Part shown: piece after piece, positions 1-6,806 of the stretch
How the letters are laid out: every line of letters starts with the position of its first letter
Numbering within the stretch: position 1 is the stretch's first letter
Assembly (NCBI RefSeq): GCF_026343295.1
Contig: NZ_JAPELY010000003.1
Location: 868,001-932,000 of the forward strand
DNA from: Streptomyces sp. NBC_00083
Lineage (GTDB): Bacteria > Actinomycetota > Actinomycetes > Streptomycetales > Streptomycetaceae
Direction: 5' to 3'
Length of the DNA: 64,000 nt
Notes under the pieces: generated by a model
The model's database searches: none
Seen by the model: the letters and a program-made list of their open reading frames with translations, nothing else
What the model was told of the DNA's origin: nothing
Made by a program: the position numbers and the translations under genes

Positions 1-1999
1 ACGGGCGGATCTGGACCAGCCGGAAGTCGCCCCGCTCGGTCATCAGCCACTCGATGTCCAGCGGCCGGTCCACATCGGACCCGCTGAAGTGCGACTGCAG
101 GAGCCGCCCCGTCAGGGACAGATCGGCGAGGCGGGCACGGGTGGCGGCGGGAAGCCCGTCGCCCCACGAGCCGAGCGCGACGGTACGACCGCCGCCCTCC
201 ACCACGTTGTACAGGTACTGCTGCGGCAGGACCGAGCCGTCGACGACCTGCTCCGGCGAGCCGGGGGAGCAGTTGAGGTAGACGTTGCGGAAGTCGGCCC
301 TGCGCGTCGGGTCGCACGTCACCAGGACACCGCCGAGCGAAGCCGGCACGTACTCCTGGATGATCACACCCATGTAGGTGTCGTCGAGGGAGATCCCCAC
401 CTGGTGGCGCAGCCGCACACTGCGCGGCGACACCAGGGAGGCCCACACCTGGCGTACGGCGTCCAGGAGTTCACCGGTGCCGTGCACGGTGGTGACGGAG
501 TCGTAGACCCCGGCCGCGGAGAACCCCGGAAGGTCCTCGGCGTTGGACGAGGAGCGCACCACGAGTCGCCCGCACTCGCCCGGCGGCGTGGGGAAGGCCT
601 GGCTGATCTGCCGGGTCACGGAGTCGGGCACCGGCGTGTGCCGGATCAGCTGCTGGAGCTGGAGACAGAGCGAGTCCAGGACGTCGGCCGCATCCAGTTC
701 GAGTGCCATCTTCAGCTTGCCGATGCCCTGCTGCAGCGCCGGCGACGAGGCGAGGAAGTGCTGCTGGAGCGAGAAGGGGAGCGCGACGCCCTCCGGGGCG
801 CCGACCGTCGAGGCCACGAAGCCGGCCGCACGCGAACGGAGTTCGGCGGCGGTCGGGTCCGTGAGGCCGAGCCGGGCGGCGAGATGACCGTAGAGGTCCT
901 CGCGTGGCGGCCGGGGCCGGCCGTAGAAGGCGGTCAGATCGGCCGTGCGGCTGTCCAGGACGTGGTGCAGCTCGCCCAGGTTGGCCGCCTTGGTGCCGTA
1001 CCGGTCGCTGTCGGCGGCGCGCAGCCGGTGCAGGGACAGCACCGGGGCGTCCTCGAGCAGCGGGGGTTCGAGCCGGATGCGCTGCTGATGCCAGGCCGGC
1101 GCCCGCAACTCCGGCTCCCCGTCGAGGAGTTCGAGGGAGATCTCCTCCTCGCCCACCCGGTAGCGCACCCACGCGCCGTCCAGGCCGTCCTTCTCGACGA
1201 GCTCCTCCAGATCACGCACGATCGCATTGGGTATGCCCCAGCCGGAGGCCAGCACATTGGTGTGCGAAAGCGGCGTGATCGGCGCGGTGTTGACGAACCC
1301 GGCCACCCGGGGCACGTCGTCGGGCAGGCACGGCATGGCCACGATGTCCGCCCAGCCGAGCCCGGCCTCCGCGGCCGCGTACTGCGCCCCCGTCCGGAAG
1401 TACCGCAGCCGCCCGGTCGCCTCACCCGGATTGAGGGGGGTCCGCACGCGCGAGCCGAAGAGCTCATGGCTCAGGATGCGCGGCACCCGCAGCTCACTGA
1501 TCGCGGCCAGCTCCTCCTCCTGCCCGTGGTTGGCCGGCTTGAGCAGCACCGGCAGCCGACCGTCGACCCGCTCCCGCACGAACGCGTAGAAGAACGCCAG
1601 GAGTTCACCGTTCATGGTGTCGGCCTCGGTCGTCTCCAGCACCAGGAAGGTGCGCTCGCGGCCCTCCGCGTCCTCGTCGGTGTGCAGGGACAGCACCCCG
1701 AGCAGGAAGCGGCGCGCCGGATCCATGTACACGGAGGCGTTGAACGCGTCCAGATCCGCGTCGAGTTCGGCGAGGCTCATGCCGAGGACGCGGGTGGCTA
1801 TGTAGTTGACGTGAAAGGGGTGCGCCGCCGTGTCGAGCAGATGCCACGTGTTCTCGGCCCGGTCGACGACGACCTTCAGGTACGGATGGCCGGCGAGCAC
1901 ACCCGACAGGGTGCGGAACAGCGGCAGCGAGAGGTTCTCGCCGACGACCGTACGGTCCGTGGCCGGCTCGGCGGCGCCGGCGAACAACTGGGCGGTCAT
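1..1999 (-). CDS. PEP/pyruvate-binding dikinase-like protein (C-terminus beyond window)
   Basis: About 666 codons are visible and the frame stays open to the left edge, so the C-terminus is missing. Two PEP-utiliser signatures occur in unusual order. Near residues 242-258 is a phosphohistidine-type motif (TPLSHTNVLASGWGIPNA, candidate His246). Further on is a PPDK_N-type nucleotide-binding domain, with KAANLGEL at 337-344 and VRSSSNAEDLPGFSAAG near 481-497. Pyruvate phosphate dikinase and PEP synthase have the nucleotide domain first; His-domain-first order is known from glucan water dikinases. The first ~240 residues match nothing I can name. The ATG overlaps the stop of the upstream ATP-grasp gene (ATGA), so the two are probably translationally coupled. 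I infer phosphoryl transfer from ATP through a phosphohistidine; the substrate is unknown. Confidence 0.8.
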   Translation of the reverse strand, partial: MTAQLFAGAAEPATDRTVVGENLSLPLFRTLSGVLAGHPYLKVVVDRAENTWHLLDTAAHPFHVNYIATRVLGMSLAELDADLDAFNASVYMDPARRFLLGVLSLHTDEDAEGRERTFLVLETTEADTMNGELLAFFYAFVRERVDGRLPVLLKPANHGQEEELAAISELRVPRILSHELFGSRVRTPLNPGEATGRLRYFRTGAQYAAAEAGLGWADIVAMPCLPDDVPRVAGFVNTAPITPLSHTNVLASGWGIPNAIVRDLEELVEKDGLDGAWVRYRVGEEEISLELLDGEPELRAPAWHQQRIRLEPPLLEDAPVLSLHRLRAADSDRYGTKAANLGELHHVLDSRTADLTAFYGRPRPPREDLYGHLAARLGLTDPTAAELRSRAAGFVASTVGAPEGVALPFSLQQHFLASSPALQQGIGKLKMALELDAADVLDSLCLQLQQLIRHTPVPDSVTRQISQAFPTPPGECGRLVVRSSSNAEDLPGFSAAGVYDSVTTVHGTGELLDAVRQVWASLVSPRSVRLRHQVGISLDDTYMGVIIQEYVPASLGGVLVTCDPTRRADFRNVYLNCSPGSPEQVVDGSVLPQQYLYNVVEGGGRTVALGSWGDGLPAATRARLADLSLTGRLLQSHFSGSDVDRPLDIEWLMTERGDFRLVQIRP

Positions 2000-3369
2000 G
2001 CGGAGACCTCCTCGGGCGTGGCGACGGGCAGGACGCGGGGCAGCGCGTCCACCAGCGTCTCGAAGTCACGCAGCACGGTGCGCGCGTCGGTGGCCGACAG
2101 CAGACACAGCGCGGCCATGGTGTTGGCGCCGCCGGCCGGGTCGTAGACCGGAACGACACCGCCGTCGGCGAGCGAACTCTCCGCGACCACCGACAGCTCA
2201 CTGCCCCGGCTGAGCAGCACCTCCTTCGCGACGGCCGGGAAGTCCCACACCCTGCGGTCCCGCCAGGCCTCGCCCCGACCGTCGACCGCGAGCACCACGA
2301 GCGAACCCGCCGCGCCGCGCGCGTGGGCCGCAGTGAGGGCCCGCTCGGGCCACTGGACCGTACGGCCCAGAAGCTGGTCCACGAGCATGCCGACGAGGTC
2401 CAGCCCGAAGACATCCTCGATCTGCGGCACCGTCATCGCCCCACCGAACCGGGCCGCCGTCTCGATCAGCCACATGCTGCCGTCCGCGCCCAGCTTGATC
2501 TCGGTGTGCGTCCCGCAGTCCCGCAGACCGAGCGCGTCGACGGCCTCGCGGGCCAGCGCCACCACCCGCTCCTGGGCCTGCGAGGACAGCAGGGCCGGGG
2601 TGATCCCGGCCCGCTCGGTGAACGGCTCGACCGTGGGCATCCGGCCGCTGAGACAGACCGGGTGGAACACACCGTCCGCCACGACACCCTCGACGCTGAC
2701 GTAGTCGCCCCAGCCCGGCTCGTCGAACCAGTCGGCGGCCGTGCCCGTCACGATCTCCTCGACCACGAAGTCGCCCTGCGCCCGCGCCACATGAAGCTCC
2801 GCATACCCCAACTGTGCGGATTCGGCCATCACTTCGCGAGAGCGACGCCACGCACCGGCCACCTCGTGCGGAGCCCGGATGATCTGGTGCGCGGTGGAAC
2901 CGGCACTCCAGGCCGCCTTGAGAAGCAGCGGGAAGCGCAGCACGCCGGCCGCCTCGCGCAGATCCGCCTCCGAGGCGACCGCACGGAACTCGGGCTGCGA
3001 CAGACCGCGCTCCCGCCAGGTACGGCGCATCAGGCGCTTGTCACGCGCCAACGACGCCGCGGCACCCGCCCCCGCCAGGCCGAGCTCCTCACACGCCTCG
3101 GCCACCGCGACGACCGCGTACTCGGAGAAGGTGAGCACCGCCTCCGCGCCCACGGCCTTGGCCCGCGTGACGATCAGGGACACCAGGTCGGAGCGCTCGG
3201 CGTCATCGGGCGTCACGACCGACGCGCACAGTCTCCGGGCGGAACCCGCCACCGAGGGAGGAAGAGCGCTGAGCGCCAGCAGGTGCACCTGAGCCCGCGC
3301 GGCCGTCCTGGACAGGACGTGACCGAGCGGCGGACCACCCTTGGCATGCACTAACAGCACCTTGCTCAC
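1996..3369 (-). CDS. ATP-grasp carboxylate-amine ligase-like protein with a TTA codon
   Basis: Protein of 457 aa. The first ~100 residues form a pre-ATP-grasp Rossmann-like region. The ATP-grasp fold follows, with FPLLLKAAWSAGS (ATP-binding lysine region, about 147-160), VVEEIVTG (about 197) and a metal-binding end around THTEIKL and IETAARFGG. The family joins a carboxylate to an amine through an acyl phosphate, as in dipeptide ligases. I start it at a GTG with GGAG ten bases upstream; longer in-frame versions run into arginine-rich shadow sequence. Codon 6 is TTA (3352-3354), the only in-frame TTA I noticed among these genes, which implies dependence on the bldA leucyl tRNA. It is coupled to the dikinase-like gene and divergent from the PAS-LuxR regulator. 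The product is unknown. Confidence 0.85.
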   Translation of the reverse strand: MSKVLLVHAKGGPPLGHVLSRTAARAQVHLLALSALPPSVAGSARRLCASVVTPDDAERSDLVSLIVTRAKAVGAEAVLTFSEYAVVAVAEACEELGLAGAGAAASLARDKRLMRRTWRERGLSQPEFRAVASEADLREAAGVLRFPLLLKAAWSAGSTAHQIIRAPHEVAGAWRRSREVMAESAQLGYAELHVARAQGDFVVEEIVTGTAADWFDEPGWGDYVSVEGVVADGVFHPVCLSGRMPTVEPFTERAGITPALLSSQAQERVVALAREAVDALGLRDCGTHTEIKLGADGSMWLIETAARFGGAMTVPQIEDVFGLDLVGMLVDQLLGRTVQWPERALTAAHARGAAGSLVVLAVDGRGEAWRDRRVWDFPAVAKEVLLSRGSELSVVAESSLADGGVVPVYDPAGGANTMAALCLLSATDARTVLRDFETLVDALPRVLPVATPEEVSA

Positions 3370-3777
3370 TGAAGTTCGTCTCCATTCATCCGTGTTGATC
3401 GCGTGATGTGCCGCGTGCCGTACGCGCCGCACATGGCGGCCTGTGCGTCGTACGTGTCGTCGTATGCGCCGGCGTGGGGGCCGGTGATGCGCATCGGGTG
3501 CGGGGAACACCCCGGCGTATGTGTCGGAGCGTGGTCACCCGCACACTCAAGGGGACCACGCGACAGACGCCCGCAATGCCACCAAGGACGCCTGCCGTTC
3601 AGGCAAATGCCTGAGTCGCAGGCCGCGTTGGCGACCGCGAACGTTTTCCGAGCACCCGCATCCGGCCACCATTCGGCCGAGAACCGAGCATGCGCGGGAC
3701 CGGGACGGGATACCCATCGCCCTGTGACAGTGCGTCAGCCGATTGCGTACGGATTGCCTACGGACGGAGAGACCGCT
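3370..3777. promoter_or_regulatory. Divergent control region with a 16-bp palindrome
   Basis: This gap of about 400 bp lies between the ATP-grasp gene (leftward) and the PAS-LuxR gene (rightward) and should hold both promoters. A perfect palindrome, TCAGGCA-aa-TGCCTGA, sits at 3599-3614 and is a plausible dimer-binding site for the adjacent LuxR-type regulator. I see no convincing -35/-10 pair and no credible gene; the open frames here are arginine-rich shadows. Confidence 0.45.
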
Positions 3778-5073
3778 GTGAACGACTCCAGCTTCAAAGC
3801 ACTGCTCGAAGACCTTCCCGTCTTCTGGTGGGAGGTCGACGAGCCGTGGCAGGTACGCGAGCGGGGAGGCGGCGCCTTCGCCGACACGGGCACCGCGCAA
3901 CGCTTCCTCGACCGGATGCGCCAAGAACTCGCCGGCCCCGGACACCCACCCCGGGACGGCCGCTGGCAGGCCAGGTTCGACGGACGCACCTTCGACGTCA
4001 GCCGGCACCTCGACGAGAACGCCACCGCCGGCCGCACCCGCGGGCTCGCCGTCGAGGTCGACGCCCACCCCGAAGCACCCCGCCGGTACGCCGCCTTCGC
4101 CGACCTCGTCGACCTGGCCCCCGCGGCCGCCTTCATCCGCGACCGCCACGGCCGCTACCTGTGGGCCAACCACGCCTACGCGCACCTCTACGGCACCGTC
4201 CCCGAGGACGTCGTCGGCAAATTCATCGAAGACCTCGACGCCCCCGCCGAATCCGCCCAGTTCCGCGCCCTCGACCAGGAGATCCTCACCCGGGGCACCC
4301 CGGTGCGCCACACCCTCGACTACCGGCGCCCCGACGGCAGCGCCGGCCAGGCCGTCGGCCACCGCTTCCCCGTCAGGGAGAACGCGCACACCTGCGTCGC
4401 CGGGATCTACGTGGACATCACCGACCACCTGCGCGCCACCGTCCAGCGCCAGGAGGCCGAGGACAGCCTCCAGGCCCTCCGCGACCACAGCGGCCTGCCC
4501 TGCGCCCTGCTCTCCACCAACGGGCGGGTGGTCGAGGCGAGTTCGGCAGCCGCCGAACTGTTCCAGCTCAGCCTGCCCGACCTGGTCGGCCGCCGCGCCC
4601 ACACCCTGCTCGCCCCCGAGCCCGGCCTCGACCGGCTGCACCGCAGGTGGAACGGGCTGATAGCGCGCCGCACCAGACGCGTCGAGACCTACGCCGTGCT
4701 CATCGACGCCCACGGACGCCAGCGCCGCGCCCAGCTCCACCTCACGACGGTGGGCCACTCCACGGCCCGCGCCCGCCATGTCTGGGCGGTGATCACCCAC
4801 CAGAGCCTCGCCCACGAGGCCCACCCCTCCCTCACGGCGGCGCAGGTCCGCATCCTCTCCCTGCTCGCGGAGGGCAGCAGCAACGGTGACATCGCCACCT
4901 CCCTGAACCTGTCCCGGCAGACCGTCGACTACCACCTGAGCCGGCTGCGCGACCTGCTGGGCGCCGCGACCCGCCCCGCCCTCGTGGCCCGCGCCTACGT
5001 CCTCGGGATCCTCGCCCCCCGGGCCTGGCCCCCGCGCTCGGCGACGGCGGCCCATCCGCTGAGCACCGCCTGA
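3778..5073 (+). CDS. PAS-domain LuxR-family transcriptional regulator
   Basis: Protein of 431 aa from a GTG preceded by GGAGAG. Residues ~105-225 form a PAS fold (AAFIRDRHGRYLWANHAYAHLYG, then VAGIYVDITDH as the PAC end). A second PAS-like segment lies at ~240-340. The C-terminus (~350-410) is a LuxR/GerE helix-turn-helix: LTAAQVRILSLLAEGSSNGDIA followed by LSRQTVDYHLSRLRDLL. There is no receiver domain, so a small molecule or redox cue sensed by PAS, not phosphorylation, probably controls it. It is divergent from the ATP-grasp/dikinase operon and is the obvious candidate to regulate it. The frame is open upstream of 3778, but that stretch has no PAS-like content and lacks a ribosome site. 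Confidence 0.85.
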   Translation: MNDSSFKALLEDLPVFWWEVDEPWQVRERGGGAFADTGTAQRFLDRMRQELAGPGHPPRDGRWQARFDGRTFDVSRHLDENATAGRTRGLAVEVDAHPEAPRRYAAFADLVDLAPAAAFIRDRHGRYLWANHAYAHLYGTVPEDVVGKFIEDLDAPAESAQFRALDQEILTRGTPVRHTLDYRRPDGSAGQAVGHRFPVRENAHTCVAGIYVDITDHLRATVQRQEAEDSLQALRDHSGLPCALLSTNGRVVEASSAAAELFQLSLPDLVGRRAHTLLAPEPGLDRLHRRWNGLIARRTRRVETYAVLIDAHGRQRRAQLHLTTVGHSTARARHVWAVITHQSLAHEAHPSLTAAQVRILSLLAEGSSNGDIATSLNLSRQTVDYHLSRLRDLLGAATRPALVARAYVLGILAPRAWPPRSATAAHPLSTA

Positions 5074-5160
5074 CCCCGACGGCGGCGCCGGCGCCCCCAT
5101 GGGGGTTCCCGCTGATGAGAAGGGGCACTCGGAGGGCATCAACCGGATAGGGGAGATGCC

Positions 5161-5334
5161 ATGTTGGCCATAGGCGCGGCAGTTCTGTTCGTGATCGCGT
5201 TCCTCATCAACGCTGCGGACATGTCGACCAACCACGTGTTCACGTCCACGAACGTCATGCTGCTCGGGCTGGCCGCGCTGGCCCTCCACGTGGCGGGCAT
5301 CGGCGCCGGCTGGTCCGGGCGCCGCCGACGCTGA
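5161..5334 (+). CDS. Small two-helix membrane protein
   Basis: Reads as 57 aa from ATG with GGGGAG a few bases upstream. It has a hydrophobic stretch at about 2-15 (AIGAAVLFVIAFLI) and another at about 33-50 (VMLLGLAALALHVAGIGAGW), joined by a short polar loop, and it ends in GRRRR. This is a predicted two-pass inner-membrane protein. It resembles small uncharacterised Streptomyces membrane proteins as I remember them; no function is known. It is followed by a strong hairpin and appears monocistronic. Confidence 0.7.
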   Translation: MLAIGAAVLFVIAFLINAADMSTNHVFTSTNVMLLGLAALALHVAGIGAGWSGRRRR

Positions 5335-5362
5335 GCCGGACCACCCGACGATCCGCCCACCC

Positions 5363-5409
5363 CGAGGGCGGCGCCCGTCCCTCCCCGAGGGCCCCGGGCG
5401 CCGCCCTCG
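5363..5409 (+). terminator. 15-bp perfect-stem hairpin after the small membrane protein
   Basis: CGAGGGCGGCGCCCG at 5363-5377 pairs exactly with CGGGCGCCGCCCTCG at 5395-5409 across a 17-nt loop. A short T-rich stretch (gttcttt) follows. This suits intrinsic termination of the 57-aa gene. From 5410 to 5645 I see no gene; a possible promoter for the secreted peptide is TTGTCC (5602-5607), 16 bp, TTAAAA (5624-5629). Confidence 0.65.
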
Positions 5410-5645
5410 CCCGTTCTTTCCGCGTATGACATGTCCCCCGCACTTGTAGCCGTTCCGGGATTGGACAGAGCGGAGAAGTACGCAGGAAAGAGGGGGGTCG
5501 CATTTCTGGGGGCGCGCGTGGTTTAACTCGCAACTGCTTCATGCTCCCGCGCGCCCGAGCAACACCCGTATTCCGTCGGGGCATCGGTGATAAAACTGTC
5601 GTTGTCCAACTCGTCGGACGGTGTTAAAAACAGAAAGGTGGAGTC

Positions 5646-5912
5646 ATGATTGAAAACGTCAAGCGGGCGATCGCTCTCGGTGCTGCCACGGCCGCACTCG
5701 CCGGAGGAGTGGCTTTCTCCTCGGTCGGTGCAGCTGAGGCGGCGCCCCAGCACACGGTCGCGGCCGCGGCTCACGGCAAGGAGAAGTGCCACGTGGTCAA
5801 GGGGTACTGGACCAAGACCTGGCACAAGGCCACCCGCGACCGGCACGGCAAGGTGCACCCGGGGTACTGGACCAAGACCTGGCACAAGGCGCACAAGGTC
5901 TGCCATCGTTAA
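5646..5912 (+). CDS. Secreted small protein with a duplicated GYWTKTWHKA motif
   Basis: Protein of 88 aa with a clear signal peptide: basic start, hydrophobic core AIALGAATAALAGGVAFSSV, and an AEAA-type cleavage region near 31-33. The mature part is short, basic and aromatic, with GYWTKTWHKA occurring twice 20 residues apart and a cysteine near each end of the repeat block, so one disulfide is possible. The start has a good Shine-Dalgarno (AAAGGTGGAG). The two repeats are identical at DNA level over 30 bp, implying recent duplication or selection on sequence. Histidine, tryptophan and lysine richness would suit metal or cell-wall binding, but the family is unknown to me. A strong terminator follows. 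Confidence 0.8.
   Translation: MIENVKRAIALGAATAALAGGVAFSSVGAAEAAPQHTVAAAAHGKEKCHVVKGYWTKTWHKATRDRHGKVHPGYWTKTWHKAHKVCHR
5801..5890 (+). repeat. 30-bp exact direct repeat inside the secreted peptide gene
   Basis: The same 30 bases occur at 5801-5830 and 5861-5890, with a 60-bp period (20 codons). Third positions are identical too, so the repeat is younger than, or conserved beyond, the protein motif it encodes. Confidence 0.9.
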
Positions 5913-5964
5913 TCCCGCCCGGCTCGCGCAAAAAGTTGGCGAGCCGCCGCTCAAGAGCTCATAA

Positions 5965-6019
5965 AAAACGGCACGGCGTCACCCGTCGGAAAAACCGACG
6001 GGCGGCGCCGCGCCGTTTT
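5965..6019 (+). terminator. Bidirectional intrinsic terminator with U tract
   Basis: Inner stem CCCGTCGG / CCGACGGG (5982-5989 and 5995-6002) has an AAAAA loop. An outer stem pairs AAAACGGC plus CGGCG with CGCCG plus GCCGTTTT (5965-5978 and 6006-6019). The T run on the right and A run on the left make it function on both strands. It ends the secreted-peptide transcript. Confidence 0.85.
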
Positions 6020-6280
6020 GTTTGCGTATATTTCTGTGAATTGACTGTGGGTGGATCGGTCCGCGGGAGGGGGTGGCATTCAATGGGGCCGAGGGGCGGT
6101 TATTCCAGAGCTTGACCTTTTGTTCTGGAGCTTGTTCTGCAACCGTTCAAGGAAATGCCGCGTCCAGAAAGGACGCTCGTCGGCCCGCCCGAGAAAAGGG
6201 ACAACGGCCGGGAGCCGCGCGGTCGCGAAGGGGGCACCCGGGGGCGCACGGTGCCATGCGCCCCCGGACCGACCCGGTCC

Positions 6281-6315
6281 CTATTGTTACGACAGCTTGA
6301 TAAGCCTATTGTAAC
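6281..6315 (+). promoter_or_regulatory. marR promoter with 10-bp direct repeats, probably leaderless
   Basis: CTATTGTTAC (6281-6290) and CTATTGTAAC (6306-6315) are direct repeats, 9 of 10 identical, spaced 25 bp. They coincide with a promoter: -35 TTGTTA at 6284-6289, 17 bp, -10 TATTGT at 6307-6312. A start six to nine bases past the -10 lands on or next to the ATG at 6321, and there is no Shine-Dalgarno, so the mRNA is probably leaderless. The repeats over both promoter boxes suggest autorepression by MarR. The rest of 6020-6280 shows no gene. Confidence 0.5.
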
Positions 6316-6320
6316 TATCC

Positions 6321-6806
6321 ATGGATCACGTCATACCTCCCACGGACAAGGCGCAGGACGCACGGGGCGCCGGGGGCACCGACGACCCCGGCGAAGTGGC
6401 GGCGACGCTCCGACTGGCCGTGGGCCGGATCGCCCGGAAACTGCGGCGTACACACGCCGTCGGCGACACCACACTGTCCGAGGTGTCCGTCCTGGCCCGC
6501 CTGGAGCGGGACGGACCGGACTCACCGGGAGCGCTCGCGGAACTGGAACGCGTCAGGCCCCAGGCCATGGCCACCACCCTGGCCGCCCTCGAACAGCGCG
6601 GACTCGTCAACCGGGAGCCCGACCCGTCCGACCGCCGCCGAGTCGTGATGACGGTGACCGAAGCCGGACGCACGGTCATCCTGGACCGACGGTCGGAGTC
6701 CGTACGCGGTCTCGCCCACGCGATCGAGGACGAACTCACCCCCGCCGAACGGCGCCAACTCGTCGACGCCCTCTCCCTGCTCGAACGACTGGCGGAACGA
6801 CTGTGA
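6321..6806 (+). CDS. MarR-family transcriptional regulator
   Basis: Protein of 161 aa, the usual MarR size plus a polar 20-residue N-terminus. The winged helix is at ~65-125: LSEVSVLARLERDGPDSP, recognition region VRPQAMATTLAALEQRGLV, and wing REPDPSDRRRVVMTVTEAGR. It ends in LLERLAERL, a dimer helix. It is translationally coupled (GTGA overlap) to the MFS exporter, the standard arrangement for ligand-induced drug efflux. It resembles the second MarR in this window (48765-49214) through the recognition helix, wing and C-terminal LLERLA motif, so the two are probably paralogues. Confidence 0.92.
   Translation: MDHVIPPTDKAQDARGAGGTDDPGEVAATLRLAVGRIARKLRRTHAVGDTTLSEVSVLARLERDGPDSPGALAELERVRPQAMATTLAALEQRGLVNREPDPSDRRRVVMTVTEAGRTVILDRRSESVRGLAHAIEDELTPAERRQLVDALSLLERLAERL

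Noticed and set aside
89..2146. Long open frame on the plus strand across the dikinase-like gene
   Set aside because: It is the arginine/glutamate-rich antisense shadow of the minus-strand gene, which shows conserved motifs and runs off the window. The plus frame has no domain-like sequence.
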